A stretch of DNA of 64,000 bases, from the NCBI RefSeq assembly GCF_037893015.1, contig NC_133665.1:107877471-107941470 (forward strand). The letters run 5' to 3'. How positions within the stretch are numbered: position 1 is the first letter of the stretch; every line of letters starts with the position of its first letter. Below are positions 42,330-54,110 of the stretch, piece by piece. This DNA is from Macrotis lagotis. Its lineage: Eukaryota; Chordata; Mammalia; Peramelemorphia; Peramelidae. A model generated the notes under the pieces. That model did not search any database. It was not told where the DNA came from and saw nothing but the letters and a program-made list of their open reading frames with translations. The position numbers and the translations under genes are program-made.

Positions 42330-43200
42330 CAAGCTGGTATGTGCTACACTGGAAAGAGAAGGTCCTGGGCCTTATCTGTAAAATGGGACAGCATCATTCC
42401 TGCCCTGCCCTCTCCCTGAGGTGACTTGAGGATCAAAGGAGAGGATGAACAGGAAAGCCCAGGGATCCCCCCCGCCATCATCTCTATCCTGTCAACTTGT
42501 CACAGCTTACATTCTCTTTATCAGCCTTCCCCACCTGCTACTTCCCAGTTCTAAGGCCACCTGGCTTCCTAATACAGTCAATGTCCCTGACCTGGTAAAT
42601 ATTTTGTTGAGTGAGGTTTTCATTTTAATCAATGACCCATTCCCCTTTCCTCATTGAACTCCTCACCTGTGGCTTCTCTGCATTTCTGAGACTGAAAAAT
42701 TGAAATCCAGCCTGGGTTGGGAGGAGGAGGTGAGTTTGGTGTTCGTGACCACAATGGGTATCAAGGGCTTCCCCGGAAGTGTCAGTTCTCAGAAATGAGT
42801 GGGCCCAGACCACAATGCTGGCTCACCAAATCCCCACCACCGCTCCCTTGAGCCTTCTCTGCTGAGCATGCATCCCAGCCCCCCCACCCAGCAGCCTCAA
42901 GAATGGAGCCAATACAACAGATGCTGCTCTCTGCACACCTTCCCCTTTTTCTTTCTCACCTCCAAGTCTTAGTTATATTCCCACACAGAGTCTTCAGAGG
43001 TCATGAAACCCATCCCCCTCAATTCAACGTAAGAGAATTGAGGTCCTAGCTTGGAGACTCAGAGTCCTCCAGTTGATAAGTAGCAAATTTTAGGATTTGA
43101 ACCCGGACCTTCTGACTACAAATACAGTGTGCTTTCCCCATCACCACATTTCCCCTATCCCCAATTAGGCATCAATTATGATAATCTACTCTCTGTCCCT
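42330..43200. other. HEMK1 intron 4, mostly unique
   Basis: A repeat-free stretch at about 42640-42960 includes 'acaatg' near 42810 and a C-rich patch. A MIR-like antisense scrap lies near 43010-43130. No exon recognised. Confidence 0.35.
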
Positions 43201-43207
43201 ACATTCT

Positions 43208-43342
43208 TTTTTGAGGGGGGAGAGGAGGGTTAAATGACTTGGTCAGGGTCACATAGCTAGTAAGTGACTGAGGCCAGATATGAACTTAGATCCTCTTGAC
43301 TCTACGGACGATGCTCTACCCCCTGCACCACTTAGCTGTCCC
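43208..43342 (-). repeat. type A SINE, antisense, old
   Basis: 'gttaaatgacttggtcaggg', 'tcacatagctagtaagtgac', 'gatcctcttgactctacgga', 'caccacttagctgtcc'. Confidence 0.8.
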
Positions 43343-43559
43343 TTTGCTTTACTTTCTTGACTTGGTGAGGACTTCTCTTTGGAGAACATTAAACAATCAG
43401 AAGGTTTAAGGTTCCATCTTTGGCCTCACAGGTTATAAGCTATGTGACATTGAATAAATTCCTTTTATCTCCATGAACCTTCATATCTCTATCCATGGCA
43501 TGAGGAGGATGACCCCAAGGATCTCTGTGGTCTCTTTCACTTATGATATTCCCTTTTCC

Positions 43560-44340
43560 AAGGCCTCCTACCAGCTCTGGAGTCTTAAGATCCTCTGAGA
43601 TAGTAAGACTTTAGAACTGGTGGGAAGCAAAATACTTTAAGGGTTTTGTGAGACAATAGGGAGAACAGTTGGGATATAGTAGGAGGGTCTGTCTACTAAG
43701 TGTTTCCAGTTACTCTGTTGTGGCAGATGACTGGACTTTCCATGAACTCACATGGCCACCATTCCTGGTGGGCTCTAGGAGTACATGTGTAGCCAGCCTG
43801 AGCTCTCCCCAGGAAGTGTGGCTTAAAAGGCTCTGTCCCTGGTTAACATAGAGGAGTGACCCCAACACCCCAGGTAAAAGTGATTTGGCAGCTGCAAATG
43901 ATTGCACAGGCTACTGGGTGGGATGCCACTGCCCATAGGCCCTCAGGGTTGCCTTTACTCCAACTGTGCCACCTGCTCAGGGCATCCTGGTTTTGCCCAG
44001 TGGACTGGTACCATGTCACCCCCTGGTGTTGCTACTGTGTCTTTTTCTCTTTCCCAGTTGAAGAACTCCATGGGTGAAAATGGAAAAAGGGAATCAGGAG
44101 AGTGGAGGGTAGGCACTGGGGTAGCTATTAGAGCAGCAAGATAGTAGAAGGGAAGAGGCCCTGGTTCCTCCATTTTCAAATTGTTTGATCTTAAGCACTA
44201 AATGTCTCTGAACTTCTGTTTTCCCACCTAGAAAATGGGAACAGTAATCATACATACTTCCCCAGAGTTGTAAGCTATTTATTCTTCCACACCCAGGAAG
44301 CTGGTAGATTGGAGTATATGCTTACAGGAGTCCTAGATTT
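43560..44340. other. HEMK1 intron 4, unique-looking
   Basis: No recognised repeat between about 43700 and 44080. Chance open frames on both strands without family features. Confidence 0.35.
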
Positions 44341-44439
44341 CAATCTGGGGCTTATAAACTATATTTTCTGATTATAGACATTGATTTCTCTAAGTCTCAG
44401 TTTCTCCATCCATAAAGTGAGAATAATAATAATATTAAG

Positions 44440-44860
44440 CCCTAGGGATACAAAGCCAGTGAAAGTCCCTGCCTTCAAGGGGCTTACATTCTATTGAAGG
44501 AGGGAAGAGGTACTCATTATATACAAAACAAATAAGGAATAATTTGGGGAGGGAGAAGCCTACTGGGAGGTTTGAATTGAGAAGGAGAGAGCAGCAAGAA
44601 CCCTGGTTTGAGTGGCATGGAGAATGAAGGAAGGGGATTCATGTATAGGACACTGGCAAGGTTAGGGAGGATCAGGCTGTGAGGACTTCAGATTCCAGGC
44701 AGAAGAGTTCCTATTTCATCTAGAAAGTAACTGAAATAGGGAGCAACATGTTCAGGTCTGTGCTTTCAGGAAAATCACCTAAGCAGCTTGGTGGAGGAGA
44801 GATGGAAAGGGAGGGAAGACATTTGAGATAGGAGGTTCAATTAGGAAGCCTTGCCTGCAG
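44440..44860 (+). repeat. ancient dispersed repeat, family D
   Basis: 'agccctagggatacaaagcc', 'cttcaaggggcttacattct', 'gagcaacatgttcaggtctg', 'tgctttcaggaaaatcacct' and 'gagatggaaagggagggaag' in family D order. This copy preserves the clearest left and right halves. Confidence 0.6.
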
Positions 44861-45615
44861 GACACAAAAGAGGAGGACGAGGTCCTTAAGTGGAAGCTAT
44901 GTGAGCAGAAAGAAAAAAGGGATAGAATATAAAAGAGGTTGTGGAGCAAAAAAGTATGAGATTCAATCACTGATTAAACATTTGGTAGAAGGGAGAATGA
45001 GGAGTCTAGAAAGGAGTCTAGAAAGTGCTGTCATTGACGGAATCATGGCTAGACAGTAGTGAATCTGAAAAGGACCTGGTGGTTTTGGTGGATTACGAGC
45101 TCAATATGAAGCAAGTATGATATATTGCCAAGAAAACTAATGCAGCATATGATTGTGATGGATGATATATTGTGCTATAAGAAAGGAGCTCAATGATTTT
45201 AGAAAAACATAGATAAATTTGCTTTTGGGCAAATAGAGAAGCCAACAGTTGATGGGGAGATTGAAAATGAAAGACAGCAGGGATGAGAGAGGGGGTAATG
45301 AGTTGAAATGGAATCTCTTGTGCACTTAGAGGGGTTTGCCTTGACAAGAAGTGCCGTGACTTCAGTGAAACCTGGGTAGAGGAAGAGGAAGTTATAGAAG
45401 CATCTGAGTAATGGAAGATGAGGAGGAGGAGGGTAGAAGTTCTCCAGGAATGACCTCTCTTTTTTTCAGTGAAATACTTTTGATTCAAGGTTCTTAGCTG
45501 AGAGGTGGGAAGAAGTGAAGGATGTGTGAAGTTTGAAGAGGGATTAAAAGCCACTAAAATGAGTGGATTAGTGAATCAGTTAAAGAGGGGTAAAAGAATT
45601 AGCTAGAAGCCAAGA

Positions 45616-45930
45616 GCAGCTAGGTAGTCCAGGGAAAGAACACTAGCCTTGGAGTCAGGATGATGGGAGTTCGAATGCTACCTCAAAAACTTGACTGTTA
45701 CTAACTGTGTGATCTTGGGCAAGTCACTTAACCCTGATTGCCTCGAATCCAGAGCCATCCCCAGGCACCTGCTTCATATCTGGCCAGTGGACCCAGATGG
45801 CTCTGGAGGAGAAAGTGAGGCTGGTGACTTAGCACAGCAACCCCTTCACTCACATCCAATTGATGTGCTTGTCCTGGCATCCCCCTCCCTGATGCCATAG
45901 ACTTCATCAAAAATGAAGGACAAACATTAA
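45616..45930 (+). repeat. type C SINE
   Basis: 'gcagctaggtagtccaggga' head, 'ctgattgcctcgaatccaga', 'ggacccagatggctctggag', 'gtgcttgtcctggcatcccc' and 'aatgaaggacaaacatt' end. Confidence 0.9.
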
Positions 45931-45939
45931 AAAAATCAT

Positions 45940-46260
45940 GAAGAGCAATATGAGCAGAACCAAAAGAGTGTTTTGTACAGCAATAGCAATATTATTTTAA
46001 GAGCAATTTTGAACAAATAAGTATTTGGATATTATAAATGTCCAAATTAATTACAAAGAACATATGAAGGAAGACACTATCTGCATCCAGAGAAAGAAAT
46101 GATAAATAGAAATGTGTATGGAATGATTTTACATATGTACATATATAATGTGTGTGTGTATGTGTATACACATTTATCTCTAGTGGTAACCATCTCTAGG
46201 GTAGGGTAAGGAGATGGAAGAAAAAAAGGAAAAAAGAAATTTCTATAACTTTATTATATA
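45940..46260 (+). repeat. L1 3'-end fragment
   Basis: 'gagcaatatgagcagaacca', 'gacactatctgcatccagag', 'agaaagaaatgataaataga' and 'ggtagggtaaggagatggaa' follow the marsupial L1 3' region, with a (GT/AT)n patch at 46149-46170. Confidence 0.6.
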
Positions 46261-46562
46261 TTTTAAAGGAGTAGCAAGTTTTACATAATAGATTTGCAGT
46301 TCCATATACAATCATCTTTTTAAAAAATATACTGTATGAAAATGCTTGTTTTATTCTATAAATTAGAATTTTAATTAAAAAATTTTAAAAAGAACAATAA
46401 TGTAAGATTAGGTTATGTTGAGATATGTGATATGTGGGTCCAATATATATATCCTGCTCTATTCAGACCACTTCTAGAGGGGGATATTATTCAGTATCCT
46501 ATCCCCTTTGCCCATTGTCTTTCTTTTAGGAACTAATTTATCTTTCCTTGTTCTCCTTGTAG

Positions 46563-46721
46563 GAATTGGTCAACTTAGTACTTCATGAGAGATCACAGAG
46601 GTGCCAAGAACCCAGAGGAAAGGGCACCACAGACCATGAACCCCACTCCTACCCACTCATCCTGGATATGTGCTGCGGCTCTGGAGCCATTGCCCTCAGC
46701 CTCCTGAGCAAACTGAGCCAG
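46563..46721 (+). CDS. HEMK1: HEMK1 exon 5 (SAM-binding motif I, residues 137-189)
   Basis: Starts the methyltransferase fold: ELVNLVLHERSQRCQ, a variable linker, then LILDMCCGSGAIALSLLSKL. LDMCCGSG is motif I, which binds S-adenosylmethionine. Bacterial and human relatives have a glycine where this sequence has the first cysteine (codon 46671-46673, residue 173); the other two glycines (175, 177) are present. Acceptor 'ttctccttgtag' (AG 46561-46562) and donor CAG|gtgagc, both phase 0. 159 bases. The linker is about 6 residues longer than the human one as I recall it. Confidence 0.96.
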
Positions 46722-47309
46722 GTGAGCCCTTCCACCCCTGCAAGTAAGAGTCACCTGACCCATCTTATTCACCTTGTTTGTCTTTGGTCTATCAAGGAGA
46801 CTGTACCTATGTACACTGATGTCACTGTCTCTCATCTGATCACTTAGACTTAAACCTTGGAACTTACTGCCCCAAATGACCTTCCCTCAGAAGCCCCTAA
46901 AATCAAGGTTTCAGTCTTTGAAATAGGCAAAAATCAGCTTCTTCTTCCAGGAAAATTAGCCAAGTTGATGAAGGATCCCTCACTTGCCATGTTCCCAGAA
47001 TATATGTGTGTAGATGTGAGTCATATAGAGTCACAAAAATAAATAATTGCTCTTTCCTTTTTTCATATGTCACTAACTCCCAACGATTCATTTTTCCACC
47101 CACTCCTACTCCCTGCCCCAATATATCCCTCCCTTGTAACAAATAAGTACAGTCAAATCAATCCAAAACAAAGGAACACATTGGTCAGGTCTAAAAGCCT
47201 ATACCTCATTCTAACTTTAGTCCACCTCCCAAGGAGATATGCTTCAACATTGCTCCCCTGAAACCATTACTACTTACTCTTTTGATCTCTAGATAATTCT
47301 CAGAAAACT

Positions 47310-47400
47310 AATAGAATCTCCAGAGTTGCAAAAGACTCTAGAAATCACCTAGTTCAACCCCTACTGAAGTTGAATTCCTTTTATACCATCCCTGATGGCA
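47310..47400 (+). repeat. CR1-like scrap
   Basis: 'gttgcaaaagactctagaaa', 'tcacctagttcaacccctac' in intron 5. Confidence 0.4.
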
Positions 47401-47610
47401 GTCATTTGGAGATGGGGAACCATTATATTTAGAGTAATCTATTTGACTTGAGACTGGCAGCTTTTATATGCAATGTAATTATTGAGTCATTTCTACATAT
47501 ATTGAGCAAGAATCTGCCTCCCAGTAATTTCCCCTCATCTCTCCTAGCTCTCCCTTCCAGGACTGAGCAGAACAAGCTTAATCTCCTTATTTCTAACCTT
47601 CTGTTGCCAG

Positions 47611-47675
47611 AGTCGTGTGGTTGCAGTGGACAAAGGAGAAGAGGCCATACAGCTTACTAGAGAGAATGCTCAGAG
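47611..47675 (+). CDS. HEMK1: HEMK1 exon 6 (motif II region, residues 190-211)
   Basis: Acceptor 'ttctgttgccag' (AG 47609-47610) then SRVVAVDKGEEAIQLTRENA and QR, ending AG|gtatgg in phase 2. The acidic residue of AVDK at the end of strand 2 is where the ribose hydroxyls of the cofactor usually bind in this fold (family knowledge). It matches human SRVIAVDKREAAISLTHENAQR almost residue for residue. 65 bases. Confidence 0.96.
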
Positions 47676-47689
47676 GTATGGGACACGTG

Positions 47690-49300
47690 AACTGAGGACC
47701 AAGGGTGGAAGGCTAGGCCTTTAGGGCCCATAGCATGGGAAAGAGATCTGAACTTGTGGTTCTTTGGGAACTTCCACCTCCTCATCAGAATGAGGAAGGC
47801 ATCCCTGGGAGGCCCCATCTTGTGCTCCATGGGTATTTCCCCTCTAACATCCCTTGGAAGGGCCCATCCGGATGCCAATGATAACTTTTTGGCTACACTT
47901 TCATCACCCTCTCCTTAGTAGTGAGAAGTCTTTCTCCCCTGTGAATATACCCTAAAAACACACACAAGGGGAAGAAGTCAAACAGGAAGTAGATGGTGCC
48001 AATAGTGGGAGGAAAAGGGAGACAGAGAATTAGGTACTGGATATGTATGATCTCTGAGCCAAGAGAGCAAGCAAGCTCAGAGTCCAAAAACATCAGGTAT
48101 TAGTCTAGGGTTTAGAGATTAGTATGGTTCAGCAATTAATTTTTAAAAAAGCCTTGGGCCCAAGAAAAGGGTCCTGAGATTGATTCCAAGGACCCTTCAC
48201 AGGGGCATTGACAGAAGCAACAGGTATTAAAGAATCAATAGTATATATTTCAGGACATCATGGCTTTAAAGCTAAAAGGACCCTTCAAGTCATCTAGTCC
48301 AACCCTCTCATCTTACAGATAAGGAAACTGAAGCCCAAAGAGCTTAAGTCATTTGCCAAAGGTCACCCAAATAGTCTCAAAAACAGCATTTCCACCACCC
48401 AGGTTCTCAGACAGCAAATCCTCACACTGCCTCATCCTTTTGGTTCTTCCACATTGCTTTGCCTAAGCTCTTGCTCAATAGGGAGTTGTAACCAACCCTG
48501 ACTTCTTAGAGCTCACAACAGCAGTGAATTATTATTACTGGAGCAGCAACATAGCATAGTGGTCAGAGTGCTGGGCTTGAAGGAAGAAGACCCAGATGCA
48601 AATCTTAACCTTCACTCCTTAGAGAATAACCTGACCACATTAATTTCTCTAAGCTTCAGACAACCATCTAAGACTTATCTAAATGGAGGGGTTGTGATTG
48701 GTGCCAACAGTCTTTGACTACTTGGAAGGTGCATTTGTTTAGTTGTGTGTTGTTATCTTTATTGCAAAAACTGCTTAACTGGATAATAAGCCTCCATCTT
48801 TAATCCTTCACTCTGACTTTGGGGCAACCATCTTAGGCAGGACAGACCTCTAGAAGTGCAAGTAAGTCATCAACTTGGATACTCAGAAAATGGACCAACA
48901 AAAAAGACATTTTCCACATTTGTATAGGGCTCTGGTTAATAATCTTGAGTTCTATGTTATAATCAAAGCACATATTTCTTAGGGAAATTTGACCAATTCA
49001 AAATAGTCAAGCATAATAAGGTGGCCAGAAGAACCCAGAAATCTCCTGGGTCAGCAGATTTTTGCTATGCTTGCAAGACATAAAGACTGGCAGTCAGGGG
49101 CAACAATGGCTTAGAGTAAAGACTTTGCAAAACAGGAAGGATGTTGCCACAAGATTATAAGCATTACTATTTCACAAAGCAGGTAAAAGGGAGAGGAGGA
49201 AAATAAGCCTGCAAGGAACTTGGCGTGTGACCCAGTCAAGCCAGATCATCACAAACATTGTAGATGTAACTGAAAAGAGGTCAACAAACAGATATGAAGT
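47690..49300 (+). other. HEMK1 intron 6, left part
   Basis: CR1/MIR-like scraps at 48250-48420 ('catctagtccaaccctctca') and a MIR at 48540-48690 ('gcatagtggtcagagtgctg'). 48700-49300 shows nothing I can name. Confidence 0.45.
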
Positions 49301-49309
49301 AGAACAGGT

Positions 49310-49470
49310 TGGTGTAGCAGAAAGGGCACTGGTTTTGAAGTAAGGACATCCATATTTAGCTGCTTATTAACTCTGTTATCTTGGTGGAATTATTTCTCCT
49401 CCATGTCTCAGTTTCCTTATCTGTAAAAGGAATGAGTACTAAGATTCCTTCTAGAACCAAATGCTCTATC
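49310..49470 (+). repeat. MIR-type SINE
   Basis: 'gtgtagcagaaagggcactg', 'tcagtttccttatctgtaaa', 'gattccttctagaaccaaat'. Confidence 0.65.
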
Positions 49471-49489
49471 TGATACATCAAAGATTCTT

Positions 49490-49653
49490 TTTTTTTTAGG
49501 TTTTTTTTTTTTTTGTAAGGCAAATGGGGTTAAGTGGCTTGCCCAAGGCCACACAGCTAGGTAATTATTAAGTGTCTGAGGCCGGATTTGAACTCAGGGA
49601 CTCGACTCCAGGGCCAGTGCTCTATCCACTGTGCCACCTAACCCCCCCCCCCC
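49490..49653 (-). mobile_element. WSINE1-like SINE, antisense, 15-bp duplication
   Basis: Poly-T, 'gtaaggcaaatggggttaag', 'gaggccggatttgaactcag', 'gtgccacctaacccccc'. Perfect duplication 'acatcaaagattctt' at 49475-49489 and 49654-49668, placing the insertion at the edge of a hAT-like element. Confidence 0.95.
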
Positions 49654-49658
49654 ACATC

Positions 49659-49864
49659 AAAGATTCTTAAGCTGGGGTCCATAAACTTTAAAAAAAATAA
49701 GAATTTTGATACTCAACAAACAAACTATTTCCAAATAATTTATTTCCTTTGTTATGTTATGGATTTATTTTATGCATTTACCAACATTTTTCTAAGAGGA
49801 AGTCCATAGTTTCACCAGATTGCCAAAAAAAGACAATGACAAACAAAAAAGATTAAGAATCTTT
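49659..49864 (-). mobile_element. hAT-like non-autonomous element with 12-bp inverted ends
   Basis: Ends 'aaagattcttaa' (49659-49670) and 'ttaagaatcttt' (49853-49864) are perfect inverted copies. Interior has 'ggaagtccatagtttcacca', the inverse of the 20425 family's 'gaccc/tggaccc' portion. The left end is duplicated by the SINE insertion. Confidence 0.6.
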
Positions 49865-49869
49865 ACTAT

Positions 49870-50540
49870 TAATGAAATCTGCTAGTGTTTCTGTAACCAT
49901 TATTCTACTCAATGACAATAGTGAAACCACTACCTTTTGAAATTACCACCTTGGATCTCAGTGGTACTAGGAGGAAAAAGTGGTAGTGGAACTTAATAGG
50001 AAATTTGGAATATTAGATCTAAGCAAATATATATGCATAAAAAAATTTTTAGCTGGTGGTATCATGATTTTGAATGCTTTCTGGGAATGATTATAAAGAT
50101 ACAACAAAATAGAGAAGTCAAAAGAATAGAAAAGATTACAGAGGATGATCAAAGGAGCAACTGAGAAAGAGAAAAGAATCAGCAATTACAAAACAATACT
50201 TCTGCTTTCTCTTCTTTGAAATATCTTTATGAGACTTGCATTGAAAATGTCCTTCATAAAAATAGAAGGGTCAAGGAGGAACTCTTTTGCCAACCACTAT
50301 CTGTAGAGTCACACTGCTGAGAGTTGTTGAGAACATGAGAACTCATGGTGCCTACTGTTTGTAGATCACATAAATCATTTGACTGAGCAAAAGGCAACTT
50401 TAAAAGTTCTCAGACAAAGTTTGTTACTTGCTTGAAGATTTTCCATGGTAAGCATTAGACCCCAAGTTCCTTTTTGTTTTTTTTTCAGAACTTAAGCCAG
50501 TGCTTAGTACATAGTAAAAACTTAATATTTACCTCCTTAA
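49870..50540 (+). other. HEMK1 intron 6, AT-rich, nothing certain
   Basis: AT-rich sequence between a hAT-like element and the L1. No exon; could include diverged L1 sequence. Confidence 0.4.
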
Positions 50541-51217
50541 GGAATGACTATTCTCCCCATTTTTATTTGGAATACTTCTGGAAATACTAGTAATACTAAT
50601 AAGACTAAAGAAAGAAAATTTTAAAAACCATAAAGATAGATAAGGAAGAGATAAAACTATCCCTATTTATCAACAACATTGTGATTTAGGTAGAAAATCC
50701 TAGAGAATCAGCAGAATTACTAATCCAGACAGTTAATAGTTTCAGTAGTCTCAGCATACAAAATAAACCCTAAAAAATCAACAGCATTTTAATGTAATAA
50801 TAGAATCTAAGCGACACCGAAAGAAAGGGAATTTCAAATGACTTTCAGATGCATTAAAAATATCTGTAGATCAAACTGTCAAAACACACAAAAGACTTGT
50901 ATAAATTCTGTTACAACATATTCCTTAAAGAAGGAAACAATTTAATTAGCTAGAGGTTTATTCAGTGCTTATGACTGGGCCATGCCAATATAATAAAAAT
51001 AACAATACTGCCAAAATTATTTTGTAGCTTTAATACTGTACCAATTAAATTTTCAAAGGAATACTTTACAGAACTCATTAAAATAATAAAATTCATTAGG
51101 GAAAATAAAAAATCTAGAATATCAAGGGAAATAATGAAAAGAGGTAGGAATAAAGTGAGGAGAGCACTTTGAGACCTCAAGCTAAAAGCAGCAGCCATTC
51201 AAAAATAACTAGTATTG

Positions 51218-51377
51218 GATTTTTTTTTGGTCTTTTTTTCCCACAAGGCAATAGGGTCAAGTGGCTTGCCCAAGGCCACACAGTTAGGTAGTTATTAAGT
51301 GTCTGAGACCGGATTTGAACCCAGGTACTGCTGACTCCAGGGCTGGTGCTTTATTCACTGCACCACCTAACCGCCCC
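51218..51377 (-). mobile_element. WSINE1-like SINE inside L1, antisense
   Basis: Poly-T, 'aaggcaatagggtcaagtgg', 'gaccggatttgaacccaggt', 'gcaccacctaaccgcccc'. Flanks 'aataact(a/g)gtattg' at 51204-51217 and 51378-51391 (one mismatch). Confidence 0.94.
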
Positions 51378-51885
51378 AATAACTGGTATTGTTAACAAAC
51401 AGAGAGGCATATTAGTGTAAAAGACTGGACAAAGGAAAATAAGAAATAATGGAACTCAATAACTCACTGTTCAATAAACTGAAAAACATAAGTTACTTAG
51501 GAAAGAACTCCCTGTTTGCTAAAAACTGCTGGGAAATCTGGAAAGTAGATTCGAAGAAAATAGTCTTACCAACAATTTATACCATATTCCATAATGCATT
51601 CCAAATGCATTGGTATTAAAGATCACATTATTAAAAAAACACACAACTAGAAGAGAAGTAAGTCATATACATTTCATAACTATGAATAGGAGATATTTTC
51701 TTAATCAAAATATAGAGTCTATTTCAAAGGGCAAAATAGTTTGTGCGAGTAAATTGAAAAGCTTTTGCACAAATAAAATGAATGCAACTAGGCTAATAAG
51801 GGAAATGGTTGAATGAGGAAAAAAATCTCAAATTTCTCTGATAAGTTTGGGATTCAAGGTATATAATCAATTAACAAAGTGGAAC

Positions 51886-51938
51886 ATAGATAGATAGATA
51901 GATAGATGGATAGATAGATAGATAGATAGATAGATAGA
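51886..51938. repeat. (GATA)n microsatellite
   Basis: About 13 units with one 'gatg' interruption; a likely length polymorphism. Confidence 0.93.
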
Positions 51939-53514
51939 GAAGAGTCTGAAAGCCAATCCATGATAAATTATTGGTCAAAGGATATGAATAGTTTTCAAAA
52001 GAATTTTCAAACTATCAGCCACCATAGGAAAGAATATTCCAAAACACTAATAAGAGAAATGTAAATCAAAGCAACCTTACACTCTGAAAATTAGCACAGA
52101 TGACAAAAGATGGGAATAGTTATTGTTGAAAGGGTGGTGGATTGATAGGCATACTAGAACATTATTTAGGGAGCTGTGAATCAGGAAAGTCTTTCTGGAA
52201 AGAAATTTGAAATTAAACAAGTAAAGTAGCTAACATATCACACCCTTTAAACCCAATGGGCAGGAAGGAGGTGGACATTCCCTAAAGAAGAAAATTCCAT
52301 TGCTAGTTTTATACCCCAAGGAAGCTATTGATAAAAAGAGAATTCATATATACTCAAATGTATATGTAGTTGTATTTTTTATGATAGGAAAGAATTGAAA
52401 ATAAAAAAAGATGCCCATTCATTGGGAAATGATTAAACAAACTGAGGAACATGAATGGAATATTGTTATACTCTAAGACAACTATGAATATATAAAAGCA
52501 TAAAAGACATGAACTGATGGAAAGTGAAGTAAGCAGAGTCAAGAAAGCAATATGCACATTTACTACAATAAAATGAAAAGAATAACAAAAACAAACAAAC
52601 AAATTTGCAAAGAAGAGATGAGAAGATATCCTCACCCTAACTGACAGATTAGGAGAGAAGTCCACTAGTATGGTACATTACATATATCTTTAGACTTTTT
52701 TGATGTGTTGATCAGTTATGCTGATTTTTTCTTTTCTTTTTTCTTTTTTCCTTTTTTTGTCTGTTCCATAGTGGAATAGTTCTCTGAGAGAAGAAAGGAA
52801 AGATGTTAGTAGGAAATCAGGGCATTGTAAAACAATAAAAGACATTAGTAAAACTTATTTAAATATTTGCTTATTCCTTTGGTTGAGTAATACTATTCCA
52901 GATACTATTTGTCCTGTGTTTTGCTAAGTTTCATAACACACTCATCAAAGTTGTTGGCCAATATTTTGGGGAATTTTCTGTACAAAGGCTAAAAGGAAGG
53001 TGGATTTCCTATGGATGGAGATGTTCTGTTGATTCCATGTTTACAAAACCAGTTGCAATCAAGTCCTAAATCACTTCAGGTTCTCCTCAGTGAGATGTTC
53101 AGCCTCTAAGTAGAGATTATCTCAGCCATCCATACAGAAGAAACCAAATGGATGAAGAAGTAACCTTGTCAAGATTATGACATGCAGTTGAATAGGCAAA
53201 CCATTAAGTTAGTCCACCAATGCATATATTTAAAAAAGCACTGTAAATGGACAGTAGTCCAGACCCAGAAGCAAAATGGAGGAAGAAAGACTGAATTGCA
53301 ACTGGAAAATTGTGCATAACTTTAGTATTCCCAAGCTTCCCTCTGCTACTGAAATCCATCTTTTTAAAAGATCTATATCTTCCCAATGATACTATATAGT
53401 TTTGAATCATGATGCAATGTGATCCTAGAATTAAAATTGTAGGTGATTAAAGTTAGAAGGAAAAAGCTTCCCAACAAGCAGCTATAATGAAATAGAACTG
53501 TCTGACTCATAAAG

Positions 53515-53640
53515 GATTGAATCCCTCCTCCCTGGAAGACTTCAAGCAGTCTGAGTAACCACTTAGCAGGAATGTTATAGATGGGGTTCCTGTTCAGATA
53601 GGAGAGGAACAAAATGACTTGGGATTCTGTGGTTTAGATC
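53515..53640 (+). repeat. CR1/L3-like ancient repeat
   Basis: 'ctccctggaagacttcaagc', 'ccacttagcaggaatgttat', 'agatggggttcctgttcaga'. Same family as 9775-9935. Confidence 0.6.
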
Positions 53641-53796
53641 TCTTTGTTATATTACTACTACTTCCCATCATAGCCTGACTCAATCTAACCCCTTTCCATC
53701 CTTGCTTGCTGTTGTACAACCCTTGACTATGCCCAAACATTAAGCTTCCCTCCTTTTGCTTCTCTGAACTTTGGTTGATTTCTTTTTTTCTTTTTT

Positions 53797-53946
53797 TCTT
53801 TTTTAGTTTTTGCAAGGCAAATGGGGTTAAGTAGCTTGCCCAAGGCCACACAACTAGGTAATTATTAAGTGTCTGAGATCGGATTTGAACCCAGGTACTC
53901 CTGATTCCAGGGCCGGTGCTTTATCCACTATGCCACCTAGCCGCCC
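53797..53946 (-). mobile_element. WSINE1-like SINE, antisense
   Basis: T-rich tail, 'gcaaggcaaatggggttaag', 'gatcggatttgaacccaggt', 'atgccacctagccgcccc'. Near-consensus, so probably recent. Confidence 0.94.
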
Positions 53947-54110
53947 CATTTTCTGACTCTTGAATAATGACTCTGGATACTGAAAAGTCCCTGGCACTTT
54001 CCTACTGGTACTATGACAAGATCCTATCTGTTTCTACTCATGTCCAAGGTTTTTCCCTTTCCACTTGAAGGGCATATGGCTTTTGACTAGATAGGACAGG
54101 ATAGGACAGG

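Larger units (their letters stand above)
50545..52860 (+). mobile_element. L1 retrotransposon, 5'-truncated, decayed
   Basis: Sense-oriented LINE-1 tail. The left part resembles the later part of ORF2 ('tgtgatttaggtagaaaatc', 'ctagagaatcagcagaatta', 'tctcagcatacaaaataaac'). The right part is the marsupial L1 3' region ('atgcccattcattgggaaat', 'aactatgaatatataaaagc', 'tttttgatgtgttgatcagt'). Frames are heavily interrupted and no long ORF2 frame survives. A WSINE1-like copy interrupts it at 51218-51377 and a (GATA)n run lies at 51886-51938. Confidence 0.75.
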
